Source of the DNA: Saprospirales bacterium
GTDB lineage: Bacteria; Bacteroidota; Bacteroidia; Chitinophagales; Saprospiraceae
Direction: 5' to 3'
Assembly: GCA_003559985.1 (NCBI GenBank)
Contig: PWJP01000064.1
Coordinates: 1 to 6,378 of the forward strand
Length of the DNA: 6,378 nt
Shown here: positions 1-6,378 of the stretch, in pieces
Layout of the letters: every line of letters starts with the position of its first letter
Position numbering within the stretch: the stretch's first letter is position 1
Program-made: the position numbers and the translations under genes
The notes under the pieces: generated by a model
What the model was told of the DNA's origin: nothing
The model's database searches: none
The model's input: the letters and a program-made list of their open reading frames with translations, nothing else

Positions 1-2
1 AT

Positions 3-182
3 TCGCTGGAATCGGTTGGAAACTTTCCCCATGCCCGAATCCTCCAATCTAACAGCAATATTTACGCAGGGGAATTGCCCCACCCCGACCTGGACATTCT
101 GACCTACTACGAACAACAACACCTCGAAGAAGGACGCACCATTAAGTACCTGAAATTCGGTTTTGACACCCTCGATCCATGA
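3..182 (+). CDS. trmB: tRNA (guanine-N7-)-methyltransferase, C-terminal fragment
   Basis: This is the last 59 codons of a gene that enters from the left edge and stops at TGA 180-182. The visible tail contains YYEQQHLEEGRTIKYLKF, which matches the conserved C-terminal end of TrmB proteins, where a tyrosine/phenylalanine-rich helix is followed by a G-(R/K)-x-I-x-(Y/F) strand. TrmB uses S-adenosylmethionine to methylate N7 of guanine 46 in the tRNA variable loop, in the cytoplasm. The SAM-binding part lies outside the window, so the call rests on the tail alone. The stretch before it (NIYAGELPHPDLDILTYYE) also fits the family, in which the substrate-side loop precedes this helix. Nothing visible links it functionally to the receptor gene downstream, from which it is separated by more than 300 bases. 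Confidence 0.78.
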   Translation, partial: SLESVGNFPHARILQSNSNIYAGELPHPDLDILTYYEQQHLEEGRTIKYLKFGFDTLDP

Positions 183-420
183 TGCCATTAAATTTTAGTT
201 TCCCAAAGTAAAAGTCAGGGCCGTAGAATCAACAGTCCACAACAATTATGTAACTCAAAGGTAACCTGGTACTCCCTTCTATCTTCCTTTCAAAACAGTT
301 ACCGCTTTGAAATCCCTTACTCAGAACATTCCCTGAAACAATTCCGAGGCAAGGATTCCTCGTAAACAGCTCATGTCCGCACACAAAATCTCATTTCCCC
401 AACCGAGATTGCTACCTCCA
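183..420. other. gene-free intergenic stretch after trmB
   Basis: I see no convincing gene, tRNA or structured RNA here. Just after the trmB stop there is a weak AT-only hairpin (TTTTA-g-TTT ccc AAA-g-TAAAA, 193-213) that could slow or end transcription but lacks a GC-rich stem. Two TAAC words at 251 and 262 are 11 bp apart, the same spacing as the array at 421-484. A 5-bp GC-rich inverted repeat (CGAGG 345-349, CCTCG 358-362) has no T-run after it. The stretch is most simply the 3' flank of trmB plus upstream DNA of the receptor promoter. Confidence 0.6.
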
Positions 421-484
421 GATAACATTGGCTTAACCCACAATTAAGCCTTTTGTAATTCGGCCTTAATCCTGGCTTAATGTA
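421..484 (+). promoter_or_regulatory. tandem 11-bp repeat array, probable PhoB/OmpR-type regulator binding site
   Basis: Six TAA cores begin at 423, 434, 445, 456, 467 and 478, each exactly 11 bp after the last. The surrounding words are ATAAC, TTAAC, TTAAG, GTAAT, TTAAT and TTAAT; three of the six are preceded by GC or CC and three are followed by CC after one base. One unit is about one helical turn, so all six lie on the same face of the DNA. OmpR/PhoB-family response regulators bind head-to-tail on direct repeats with this spacing. The eight-base units CTTAACCC (432), CTTAATCC (465) and CTTAATGT (476) are close to the TTAAC-type Pho box of cyanobacteria. The array ends 7 bases before the -7 box and covers the -33 region, the place expected for an activator. 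Binding by a specific protein is inferred. Confidence 0.62.
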
Positions 485-491
485 CTGCCTT

Positions 492-499
492 TACTTTTG
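492..499 (+). promoter_or_regulatory. Bacteroidota-type -7 promoter element of the receptor gene
   Basis: TACTTTTG matches the Bacteroidota primary-sigma consensus TAnnTTTG in every fixed position. No TTG or TTTG lies at the usual distance upstream (around 468-473), where the 11-bp repeat array sits instead, so the promoter is probably weak on its own and activator dependent. Transcription would start near 503-506, giving a short leader of roughly 10-20 bases before the ATG at 516 or 525. Confidence 0.6.
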
Positions 500-515
500 C
501 ATCAATCAAAATTTG

Positions 516-3320
516 ATGGAAATTATGTACAGTTTTAAACCATGTATTACTCTTATTTTCTGTCTGTTATCTCCTGTTTTGCTGGTAGGCAGTGACATCA
601 GGGGATTGGTTTCAGACAAGAACACCGGTGAGCCTCTTATAGGGGTAGTTGTTCAGGTGGAGGCCCTTGAAAAATCTGCAATCACCGGCCTGGATGGCAG
701 CTACGTGATAAGGGATATTGCCCCGGGTGAACACCAATTGAGGGTATCCTACCTCGGCTACCGAACCAAGACCATTGATTTTTTGGTGGCAGATAGTGGT
801 GGTGAGGTAAATCGCGACATCGGACTCGAAGTGGAGGATAGAGTGCTGGGTGAGGTCGTAGTGACGTCCAGGGCCATACAAAACACGGAGTACAGTGCAA
901 GAGCTTCTGAGCGCATCGCACCCAATGTGATCAATGTGGTTTCCAGCCAAAACATTGAATTGTCCCCGGATGTAACGGTGGCCAATGTGGTCCAGCGTGT
1001 TTCCGGTGTTTCCCTGGAGCGCAATCACACGGGAGATGGTCAATACGCCATTATGCGGGGTATGGATAAGCGATACAACTACTCACTGGTTAATGGGGTG
1101 AAAATTCCAAGCCCGGATAACAACAACCGCTATGTTCCTCTGGACATTTTCCCCGCAGACCTTTTGGACCGAATGGAGGTGACCAAATCTCTGACACCGG
1201 ATATGGAGGCGGATGCCATCGGTGGTGTAGTAGATATGAAATTGCGAGATGCACCCGAAGATCCCATGTTAAATATTAACGTAGGTACGGGTTTCAACAC
1301 CATGTTTTTTGACCGTGACTTCGTATCCTTCGACCGAAGTAATGTGGATAGAAAATCCCCCAAAATGCGCAATGGCGAGGACTACAGGGCCACAGTCGAG
1401 GATTTTCCACTGGAGAGCGTTCAGCACGAAAGAGAGAGCAGCATTCCCTTCTACCAGGTTTACGGTCTCTCGGCAGGGCAGAGATTTGGTCAAAGACAAC
1501 GACTGGGTGTGGTTGCTGCATTTTCTCATCAAAACACAGCCAGGGGTTCGGAAAGTGATTTCTTTCACTTCTCCACTGACCGCGAGACCAACCTTCCTGT
1601 TCTGGACAACGCTTTGACTGCTACCCGCTCTACCAGATCAACCCGTACCGGTGTGCACCTTAAGGCGGATTACAGACTGGACTCAGACAACACTCTGAGC
1701 TTTTATACCTCCTACATGGACCTCCAGGAAAGGGAAACGCGCACCATGGTTGACACAGCGCTTCAGCTCGCCAGATCGGGACCCGGAACCGGCCGCGTGG
1801 AACAGTGGATCAGAACCCGTCAGAGAATCAGTAATATCTTCACCAACAACCTTCAGGGAGAGCACAAGATCGGAAGAAATTTTGGGCTGGACTGGTCGGC
1901 TGTTTACTCCGAAGCTACTTATGATGACCCGGATATGGCCGAGTTTATGGTTATATCGGAGAGAAGAAGAAATGAAGACGGTAGTTTCAGACAAACGGAC
2001 TGGGTTTATGACAACACCAATCACCGCGGATTCTTCAGACGCTGGCTTGGAAACTCAGACAGAGACTTAGCGGGCTACCTCAATCTCGAATACAAACCGC
2101 AGCTGTTTGGTCAGGAGGTGCTGTTTAAGGTAGGTGGTATGTACCGGAATAAGGAGAGGGAAAATTACTTCGACAGATACAGACTCGGTACAAGTCCCAC
2201 TTTCCAGGTTTATGAAGGCGATGTACGCGATAATACCTTCAACGTAGTCATCAACGGATCACCGAACAATGTACTCAACTACGAACTCACTGAGGATGTA
2301 CTCGGTGTTTATGCGATGGGTAGATTCAGGTTGTTTGACCGCTTGCAGGTCCTCACCGGTCTGCGCTATGAAAATACCGAAATGTCGTGGGAATCCAATG
2401 CTCCTGCAACCGTAGAGGGAAGGGATGGAAAAATCGAATACGATGAATTGCTTCCTCACCTGCATCTGAAATTTGAATTGGACGAGCGCCAGAATATTAG
2501 AGCTTCCTACTTTGAATCGATGAGCCGGCAGGGATATTTTGAGGTGATTCCCTATAACTTTTACGAAGAGGACCAGTTCCGCGAAGCGGGCAATCCAAAC
2601 CTCCGACACGCTTACGCAAGAAACGTGGACCTCAGGTACGAATTTTTCCCCGGTAGATTGGACCAGCTCATGATTGGTGCCTTTTGGAAAGAAATCCAAA
2701 ATCCCATAGAGACTGCAGTGGTAAGAAGGGAGGACTTGAGTAACAGACTCTTCCTCACACCACAAAACTTCGGAACGGCATCAAATGTGGGATTGGAGGT
2801 GGACCTGGTCAAGTACTTTAACCGCTTTGGAGTAAGGGGTAATTACACCTTCACCAACTCTGAAATCACCTCCAGCAAAATCGTACAATTCAGGGATGAA
2901 GAGGGAAGTCTTGCAAGTCGAGTTGAAGATCAAACCCGACCATTGCAGGGTCAATCAAGACATCTGGGTAATCTGTCGTTGCTCTACAAAAATCAGCGTA
3001 CAGGTACCGATTTACAATTGGCCATGGTTTACACGGGAAGGCGAATCGCATACATCTCGGCCTTTAAGGACAACGATCAGTGGCAAAGGGCATTTACTCA
3101 ACTGGATTTCAGCCTGGATCAGCGCATTATTCCCGGTTTGGTAGCCTACATCAAGGTCAATAACATTCTCAATACACCATTTGAACTCGAAATACCTGCA
3201 TCCAATGAAAAGGCCGCTGCTGCAGAACCTCATCTTCAGCCGGATGAGCATCGGGTGCTGTCGAGAAGCGACTTATTCCACCGAACTGTATTGGTGGGAG
3301 TGAGGTATTCTATTTTTTAA
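516..3320 (+). CDS. TonB-dependent outer-membrane receptor with N-terminal carboxypeptidase-regulatory-like domain
   Basis: A 934-residue outer-membrane transporter that would import a ligand using TonB-ExbBD energy. In order: a signal peptide (residues 1 to about 26, Lys8 then a hydrophobic run), a carboxypeptidase-regulatory-like beta-sandwich (about 27-103, with LDGSY and SYLGY), a TonB-box-like EVVVTSRA (113-120), a plug (about 120-247, with RGMDKRYN, LVNGVKIPSPD and DAIGGVVDMKL), then the barrel. GNPNL near 692 and the final VLVGVRYSIF, with terminal Phe, are typical barrel features. The plug resembles the TIGR01782-like receptors rather than SusC, and no SusD gene follows. There is no N-terminal STN domain, so anti-sigma signalling is unlikely. 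An in-frame ATG at 480 lies inside the repeat array upstream of the -7 box, so I prefer 516; 525 is almost as good. The lipoprotein gene follows after 116 bases. The ligand is not evident. Confidence 0.93.
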   Translation: MEIMYSFKPCITLIFCLLSPVLLVGSDIRGLVSDKNTGEPLIGVVVQVEALEKSAITGLDGSYVIRDIAPGEHQLRVSYLGYRTKTIDFLVADSGGEVNRDIGLEVEDRVLGEVVVTSRAIQNTEYSARASERIAPNVINVVSSQNIELSPDVTVANVVQRVSGVSLERNHTGDGQYAIMRGMDKRYNYSLVNGVKIPSPDNNNRYVPLDIFPADLLDRMEVTKSLTPDMEADAIGGVVDMKLRDAPEDPMLNINVGTGFNTMFFDRDFVSFDRSNVDRKSPKMRNGEDYRATVEDFPLESVQHERESSIPFYQVYGLSAGQRFGQRQRLGVVAAFSHQNTARGSESDFFHFSTDRETNLPVLDNALTATRSTRSTRTGVHLKADYRLDSDNTLSFYTSYMDLQERETRTMVDTALQLARSGPGTGRVEQWIRTRQRISNIFTNNLQGEHKIGRNFGLDWSAVYSEATYDDPDMAEFMVISERRRNEDGSFRQTDWVYDNTNHRGFFRRWLGNSDRDLAGYLNLEYKPQLFGQEVLFKVGGMYRNKERENYFDRYRLGTSPTFQVYEGDVRDNTFNVVINGSPNNVLNYELTEDVLGVYAMGRFRLFDRLQVLTGLRYENTEMSWESNAPATVEGRDGKIEYDELLPHLHLKFELDERQNIRASYFESMSRQGYFEVIPYNFYEEDQFREAGNPNLRHAYARNVDLRYEFFPGRLDQLMIGAFWKEIQNPIETAVVRREDLSNRLFLTPQNFGTASNVGLEVDLVKYFNRFGVRGNYTFTNSEITSSKIVQFRDEEGSLASRVEDQTRPLQGQSRHLGNLSLLYKNQRTGTDLQLAMVYTGRRIAYISAFKDNDQWQRAFTQLDFSLDQRIIPGLVAYIKVNNILNTPFELEIPASNEKAAAAEPHLQPDEHRVLSRSDLFHRTVLVGVRYSIF

Positions 3321-3436
3321 TAAAAACAGTACTTGACTGAATTACAATCAAAATTTCATGTGGGATACGTGCCGGTTACTTACTGACGCCAGGCCCAATT
3401 TTCAACCATTAATTTTTTAATCAAACTATCTTTAAA
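3321..3436 (+). other. intergenic gap between receptor and lipoprotein genes
   Basis: There is no TAnnTTTG box at a usable distance and no GC-rich hairpin with a T-run, so the two genes are probably on one transcript. The only structure is a short AT palindrome, ATTAA-tttt-TTAAT at 3408-3421, followed by an A/T-rich run up to the ATG at 3437. A TATCTTTA word at 3427-3434 resembles a -7 box but is only two bases from the ATG. The AT-rich leader without a purine-rich ribosome site is normal for this phylum. Confidence 0.5.
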
Positions 3437-4879
3437 ATGACTTTATTAACAACATTCAAACGATTTACCTTTTTACTGGCATTGTCTATGCTCATCGTTG
3501 CATGTGGCTCCGACGATGACATGGGCCCCGGCGATCCAGATCCGGATCCAGATCCAGACCCGGACCCCACTGAATCCGTGGAAATTACCGATGAAACCAC
3601 CGAGTTGCACGGAAATATGCACGGTACACTCCTCTCAGGTAGAACTTACCAATTGGTTGGTGACCTGACGGTGCTTCCCGACAGAGAAATTGTAATGGAA
3701 GAAGGTGTAAGAATTGAATCTACTGCTGGCGGGGAAGCCGGTGGTGAGGCATTCTCCTTTATCATCAGAGGTAGCTTCTACTCTCTTGGAACTGAAGAAA
3801 ATCCCAACTGGATTACCACGGTGCCTGAGAACAGAACCCATGAAAACTGGAACCAGGGTTATATCGGTGGATTTATCGGTCTGGTCGGTGCTCAGGACAT
3901 CGTCATCAAGTGGACCCACATGGAGTATTTCGGTGGCCGAATGAGAGGTTCTTCATCTGTATTTGATGAAGGAGAAACCATCTACGGATTTTATACCGAA
4001 GACGAAGGCACCACACTCATCATCGAAGACAGTTGGTTTCGTTACTTCCTGGACGATGCTATAAGACCTGAAGGTGGAAGGATCGCCATCTTGCGAAATA
4101 CCTTTGAGGGAATTGGTGGTGTAGAGGGAGAAGCGCTCAATGCCAAAAGTGGAACCACAGGTGTTTTTGCCTACAATATGATGATCGGAATTGCAACTAA
4201 TGGTCCTAAAACCGGTTCAGGTGGTGGATTGCCAACTCAAAGTATCATCGACGTTTACAACAACACCATTGTCGGCGGTGGATATAGAAGAGTTGCTCCG
4301 GGCCGCGGTGGTTCTATGAACGTTGAAAATGGTGCAGGTGGATACTGGTACAACAATGCAGTAATCAACTGTCGCTACGGTATGAGGGTCGTAAACGATA
4401 CCGATTACAGCCGCACCTTCATCGGTTACACCCACTATTACGGACACGGTGTTTTTGACGACAACGAGGGACCATTGTCGGATAATTTCTACCCGGAAAA
4501 CGGAACTATTGGTGATGATTTCCCGGATAATCAAGTCGTAAATGACAATCTCAATAACGAGGACCCTCTCTTTGTGAATTACCAGGCGGATGGTTTCGAT
4601 CAGGAAGACTACAGAAATGTGCATGTCAACTCATCGGTCGAGCCCTTCAACCTGAACTTTATCGGCGACCAGGATTTCCGCCTCCAGGCTGAGTCTCCTC
4701 TCGTAGGGGCAGGTAATATCGATGATTTCACACCCAATGCTACCATTACAGAAACTGGTCCAAGAGCTCTTTCTTTTCCGGTACCTCCTCCTAGCGTGGA
4801 TATCGGAGCTTTCCCAACCAGCGGATTTGCTGATGGAGTTGGTAACCGTCACCTTGTACACGACTACTACGCTAACTAA
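3437..4879 (+). CDS. surface-type lipoprotein with predicted parallel beta-helix, partner of the TonB receptor
   Basis: A 480-residue predicted lipoprotein. Residues 1-22 form a signal peptide with Lys8-Arg9 and a hydrophobic core, ending in the lipobox IVAC (Cys23). GSDDD follows at once, an acidic run like the Bacteroidota lipoprotein export signal, so surface exposure is likely. A flexible linker (DP)6 spans residues 33-44. From about 76 the chain shows beta-helix-like rungs: LTVLPDREIVMEEGVRI (77-93), FSFIIRGSFYSLGTEENP (106-123), and Asn- and Gly-rich turns such as LIIEDSWF, AILRNTF and IDVYNNTIVGGG (about 194-282). The end (DFRLQAESPLVGAG at 413-426, then VDIGAF at 454-459) matches the tail seen in pectin-lyase-like cell-surface proteins. 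No catalytic residues could be assigned, so enzyme versus binding protein is open. From memory, similar beta-helix lipoproteins neighbour TonB receptors in flavobacteria and are sometimes misnamed multidrug transporters. Confidence 0.85.
   Translation: MTLLTTFKRFTFLLALSMLIVACGSDDDMGPGDPDPDPDPDPDPTESVEITDETTELHGNMHGTLLSGRTYQLVGDLTVLPDREIVMEEGVRIESTAGGEAGGEAFSFIIRGSFYSLGTEENPNWITTVPENRTHENWNQGYIGGFIGLVGAQDIVIKWTHMEYFGGRMRGSSSVFDEGETIYGFYTEDEGTTLIIEDSWFRYFLDDAIRPEGGRIAILRNTFEGIGGVEGEALNAKSGTTGVFAYNMMIGIATNGPKTGSGGGLPTQSIIDVYNNTIVGGGYRRVAPGRGGSMNVENGAGGYWYNNAVINCRYGMRVVNDTDYSRTFIGYTHYYGHGVFDDNEGPLSDNFYPENGTIGDDFPDNQVVNDNLNNEDPLFVNYQADGFDQEDYRNVHVNSSVEPFNLNFIGDQDFRLQAESPLVGAGNIDDFTPNATITETGPRALSFPVPPPSVDIGAFPTSGFADGVGNRHLVHDYYAN
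3533..3568 (+). repeat. six-copy hexanucleotide repeat encoding (Asp-Pro)6
   Basis: Six tandem copies of GA(T/C)CC(A/G/C) encode the Asp-Pro linker that separates the lipid anchor from the beta-helix domain. The copies differ mostly at wobble positions. Because the unit is six bases, gain or loss of copies by slippage would change linker length without shifting the frame. Confidence 0.88.
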
Positions 4880-4907
4880 TATTAATTGAAATAAGCTATT
4901 TTGCCTT

Positions 4908-4942
4908 AAACGCTCCAACTTTGATTAGTTGGGGCGTTTTTT
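4908..4942 (+). terminator. rho-independent terminator of the receptor-lipoprotein unit
   Basis: A 13-bp stem (AAACGCTCCAACT at 4908-4920 with AGTTGGGGCGTTT at 4927-4939, one T-G wobble) closes a six-base TTGATT loop and runs into six T's at 4937-4942. It begins 28 bases after the lipoprotein stop codon. Read from the - strand it has only three T's after the stem, so it would stop thiL transcripts less well, although it lies just 17 bases past the thiL stop. Confidence 0.9.
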
Positions 4943-4958
4943 CATGGTGGGTATTGCT

Positions 4959-6002
4959 TTATTCTCCCTTCCCATGCTGCCACCCCTGCGCGGTGATGGG
5001 GTGAAACTTCTCATTAACTGTCTTAAGTTGAACACCTTCTTCACGTGGCTTAATTTCACCGATAATGGAAATGCCGGGCAGTGTACGGACGATGGGGAGG
5101 TCTTTTTCTGCTGCGGTAAACAGCAATTCGTAGTCCTCTCCTCCGCTTAGGGCACAGGTAATCGGGTCCAATTTGAACTTCAGGGCCATCAATTGCGCTT
5201 CGTCTTTGATGGGGACGAGGCCCTCCTCTACCAATGCACCCACCTTTGATTCTTTGCAAAGGTGTTTGACCTCGGAGGCCAGTCCGTCTGAAATATCAAT
5301 CATACTTGTCGGGGTAAAACCGGCATTTTCAAAGGCGACGATCATGTCGGTGCGCGCTTCGGGTTTGAGTTGCCTTCCTATGAGATAGGTCTGTTTTTCG
5401 AGGTCTGGTTGAACGCCCGGATTGGACTGCCAAATCTGTTTTTCGCGCTCCAGTATCTGTAGTCCGAGGTAGGAAGCGCCGAGGTCACCGGTGACGCAAA
5501 GAATATCACCGGGGCGTGCACCGGAGCGGTAGGTTATTTTTTGCTTGTCCGCCGTACCCAGAGCCGTCACCGAAATCACCAGGCCCTTTTTGCTGGAATT
5601 GGTATCGCCGCCGATGAGATCCACATTGTAATTGCGGCAGGCGGTGTATATTCCCTCGTAAAGTTCCTCCAGTGCCTCCACCGAAAAACGGTTGGAAATG
5701 GCGATGGAAACCGTGATTTGTCGGGGTATGGCATTCATGGCGCAGATATCCGAGAGGTTGACAACCACGGATTTGTAGCCCAGGTGTTTGAGTGGGGTGT
5801 ACATCATATCAAAATGGATGCCCTCCAACAGCATGTCGGTGGAAACCACGATCGGTTTTCCCCCGTAATCCAGCACGGCGGCATCGTCTCCAATGCCTTT
5901 CAGTGTCGAGGGGTGCATGGGCTGGTGGGAGGAGGTCAGGTGGTCTATCAACCCAAATTCCCCCAGTTCGTTTACGTCGGTCCTCTTTGTCTCTTTACCC
6001 AT
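4959..6002 (-). CDS. thiL: thiamine-monophosphate kinase
   Basis: ThiL phosphorylates thiamine monophosphate with ATP to make thiamine diphosphate, the last step of cofactor synthesis, in the cytoplasm. The 347-residue product is slightly longer than the usual 310-350. The family motifs appear in order: ELGEFGLIDHL (12-22), GIGDDAAV (36-43) and STDMLLEGIHF (54-64) for nucleotide and metal binding, NLSDICAMNA (82-91), DLIGGDT (128-134), VTGDLGAS (170-177), MIDISDGL (234-241) and SGGEDYELLF (286-295). All the conserved acidic metal ligands I would expect are present, so the enzyme looks intact. The start at 6002 fits because ELGEF lies a dozen residues in, as in relatives. The leader is AT-rich with no Shine-Dalgarno. 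It converges on the lipoprotein gene and lies 107 bases after the RluA-family gene on the same strand. No thiamine riboswitch is visible upstream. Confidence 0.97.
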   Translation of the reverse strand: MGKETKRTDVNELGEFGLIDHLTSSHQPMHPSTLKGIGDDAAVLDYGGKPIVVSTDMLLEGIHFDMMYTPLKHLGYKSVVVNLSDICAMNAIPRQITVSIAISNRFSVEALEELYEGIYTACRNYNVDLIGGDTNSSKKGLVISVTALGTADKQKITYRSGARPGDILCVTGDLGASYLGLQILEREKQIWQSNPGVQPDLEKQTYLIGRQLKPEARTDMIVAFENAGFTPTSMIDISDGLASEVKHLCKESKVGALVEEGLVPIKDEAQLMALKFKLDPITCALSGGEDYELLFTAAEKDLPIVRTLPGISIIGEIKPREEGVQLKTVNEKFHPITAQGWQHGKGE

Positions 6003-6109
6003 AATTTAATGCTTTGTGATCCGCAAATTTCGGCTTTTTTTCGGTCTGTCCGTCCCTAATCCCACTTTCTATTCCGCAGAACTGCAAAAGACAGTTCCAA
6101 TACCCCGAG
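6003..6109 (-). other. intergenic gap upstream of thiL
   Basis: On the - strand, GAAATTTG (6024-6031) matches TAnnTTTG at five of the six fixed positions and ends 21 bases before the thiL ATG, so it may be a weak -7 box; no clear -33 element precedes it. A small inverted repeat, GAACTG 6079-6084 with CAGTTC 6092-6097, follows the upstream gene's stop but has no T-run. Whether thiL has its own promoter or is read from the upstream gene cannot be decided from the sequence. Confidence 0.35.
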
Positions 6110-6378
6110 CTATGCTTGCTTTTCCCAGCCGGCAGAGCCCTTCACTGCTTTATCTAAATCAAATGCCTGCCATACCACATCGGCGGGTAATTCAGCGGTC
6201 AAAGTTTCGGGCTTTGAATCGGTGAGAGAGGCAGGCAAAATTAGTTTCCAGGCGTGCAGGTGAATGGAGCGGTCCTTGTTTTTCCGCCGTGCCCCGTATT
6301 TCACATCTCCCTTTACATGGCATTTCAAAAACTGCAGCATGGCGCGAATTTGATGGTGGCGGCCGGATTCCAGTACGA
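6110..6378 (-). CDS. RluA-family RNA pseudouridine synthase, C-terminal fragment
   Basis: This is the 3' part (88 codons plus stop TAG at 6110-6112) of a gene that continues past the right edge. The reading frame is open through to the edge, so the internal ATG at 6340 is not the start. The sequence ESGRHHQIRAMLQFLKCHVKGD is the conserved late motif of RluA-type enzymes (GRxHQIRxxL), followed by KYGARRKNKDRSIHLHAWKL, the usual K-Y-G-A and L-H-A elements. These enzymes turn specific uridines of rRNA or tRNA into pseudouridine. The catalytic aspartate (HRLD motif) is outside the window. The target site and exact subfamily cannot be told from this fragment, so no symbol is given. Confidence 0.9.
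   Translation of the reverse strand, partial: VLESGRHHQIRAMLQFLKCHVKGDVKYGARRKNKDRSIHLHAWKLILPASLTDSKPETLTAELPADVVWQAFDLDKAVKGSAGWEKQA

Noticed and set aside
193..213. AT hairpin after trmB as a terminator
   Set aside because: The stem is almost all A-T with a G-G mismatch and no T-run follows, so I cannot support a terminator call.
345..362. CGAGG/CCTCG inverted repeat in the gap after trmB
   Set aside because: A five-base stem with an eight-base loop and no T-run is expected by chance in a stretch of this length.
430..455. GGCTTAA...TTAAGCC inverted repeat followed by TTTT as a terminator or attenuator
   Set aside because: The 7-bp palindrome is better explained as two neighbouring units of the 11-bp direct repeat array, which continues on both sides in fixed phase.
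2259..2765. 168-codon open frame on - inside the receptor gene
   Set aside because: It lies wholly antisense to the barrel-coding part of an intact receptor and has no family motif or start context of its own.
3427..3434. TATCTTTA as a -7 box for the lipoprotein gene
   Set aside because: It lacks the final G and is too close to the ATG for a transcription start upstream of the start codon.
4217..4624. 135-codon open frame on - inside the lipoprotein gene
   Set aside because: Its valine/isoleucine-rich translation is the reverse reading of Asn/Asp/Tyr-rich beta-helix codons, not a membrane protein.
5541..6059. 172-codon open frame on + opposite thiL
   Set aside because: It is antisense to a complete, motif-rich thiL, and its translation shows no recognisable domain; it is a shadow of the thiL codon pattern.
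6079..6097. GAACTG/CAGTTC inverted repeat after the RluA-family stop as a terminator
   Set aside because: It is only six base pairs and there is no T-run on either strand.

Overview
The window looks like chromosomal DNA of a Bacteroidota bacterium. The evidence is a TonB-dependent receptor that opens with a carboxypeptidase-regulatory-like domain, a lipoprotein with an acidic stretch right after the lipid-anchored cysteine, AT-rich translation starts with no clear Shine-Dalgarno, and a Bacteroidota-type -7 promoter box (TAnnTTTG). Nothing allows a confident call below phylum level.

Layout. Bases 3-182 hold the 3' end of a + strand gene that I read as trmB (tRNA m7G46 methyltransferase). A gene-free stretch of about 330 bases follows. 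Its right half carries a regulatory region: six TAA cores spaced exactly 11 bp apart (421-484), then a perfect -7 box (492-499). Next come a TonB-dependent outer-membrane receptor (516-3320) and a surface-type lipoprotein with a predicted parallel beta-helix (3437-4879), both on +. A strong rho-independent terminator (4908-4942) closes this pair. On the - strand lie thiL (thiamine-monophosphate kinase, 4959-6002) and the 3' end of an RluA-family pseudouridine synthase gene (6110 to the window edge).

How it fits together. trmB, thiL and the RluA-family gene are housekeeping genes. The receptor-lipoprotein pair between them looks like an accessory uptake unit with no SusD: the receptor would import a ligand using TonB energy, and the beta-helix lipoprotein would sit on the cell surface as its partner. 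The 11-bp repeat array directly upstream resembles the tandem sites bound by PhoB/OmpR-family response regulators. Its TTAAC/TTAAT-like units recall the Pho boxes of cyanobacteria (SphR) and Bacillus (PhoP). I therefore propose, as inference, that the pair is induced by a two-component regulator, most simply by phosphate limitation, and that it takes up a phosphorus-containing or co-limited nutrient. The array and promoter also argue that the longest possible reading of the receptor gene, from 480, is wrong, because that ATG lies inside the last repeat and upstream of the -7 box.
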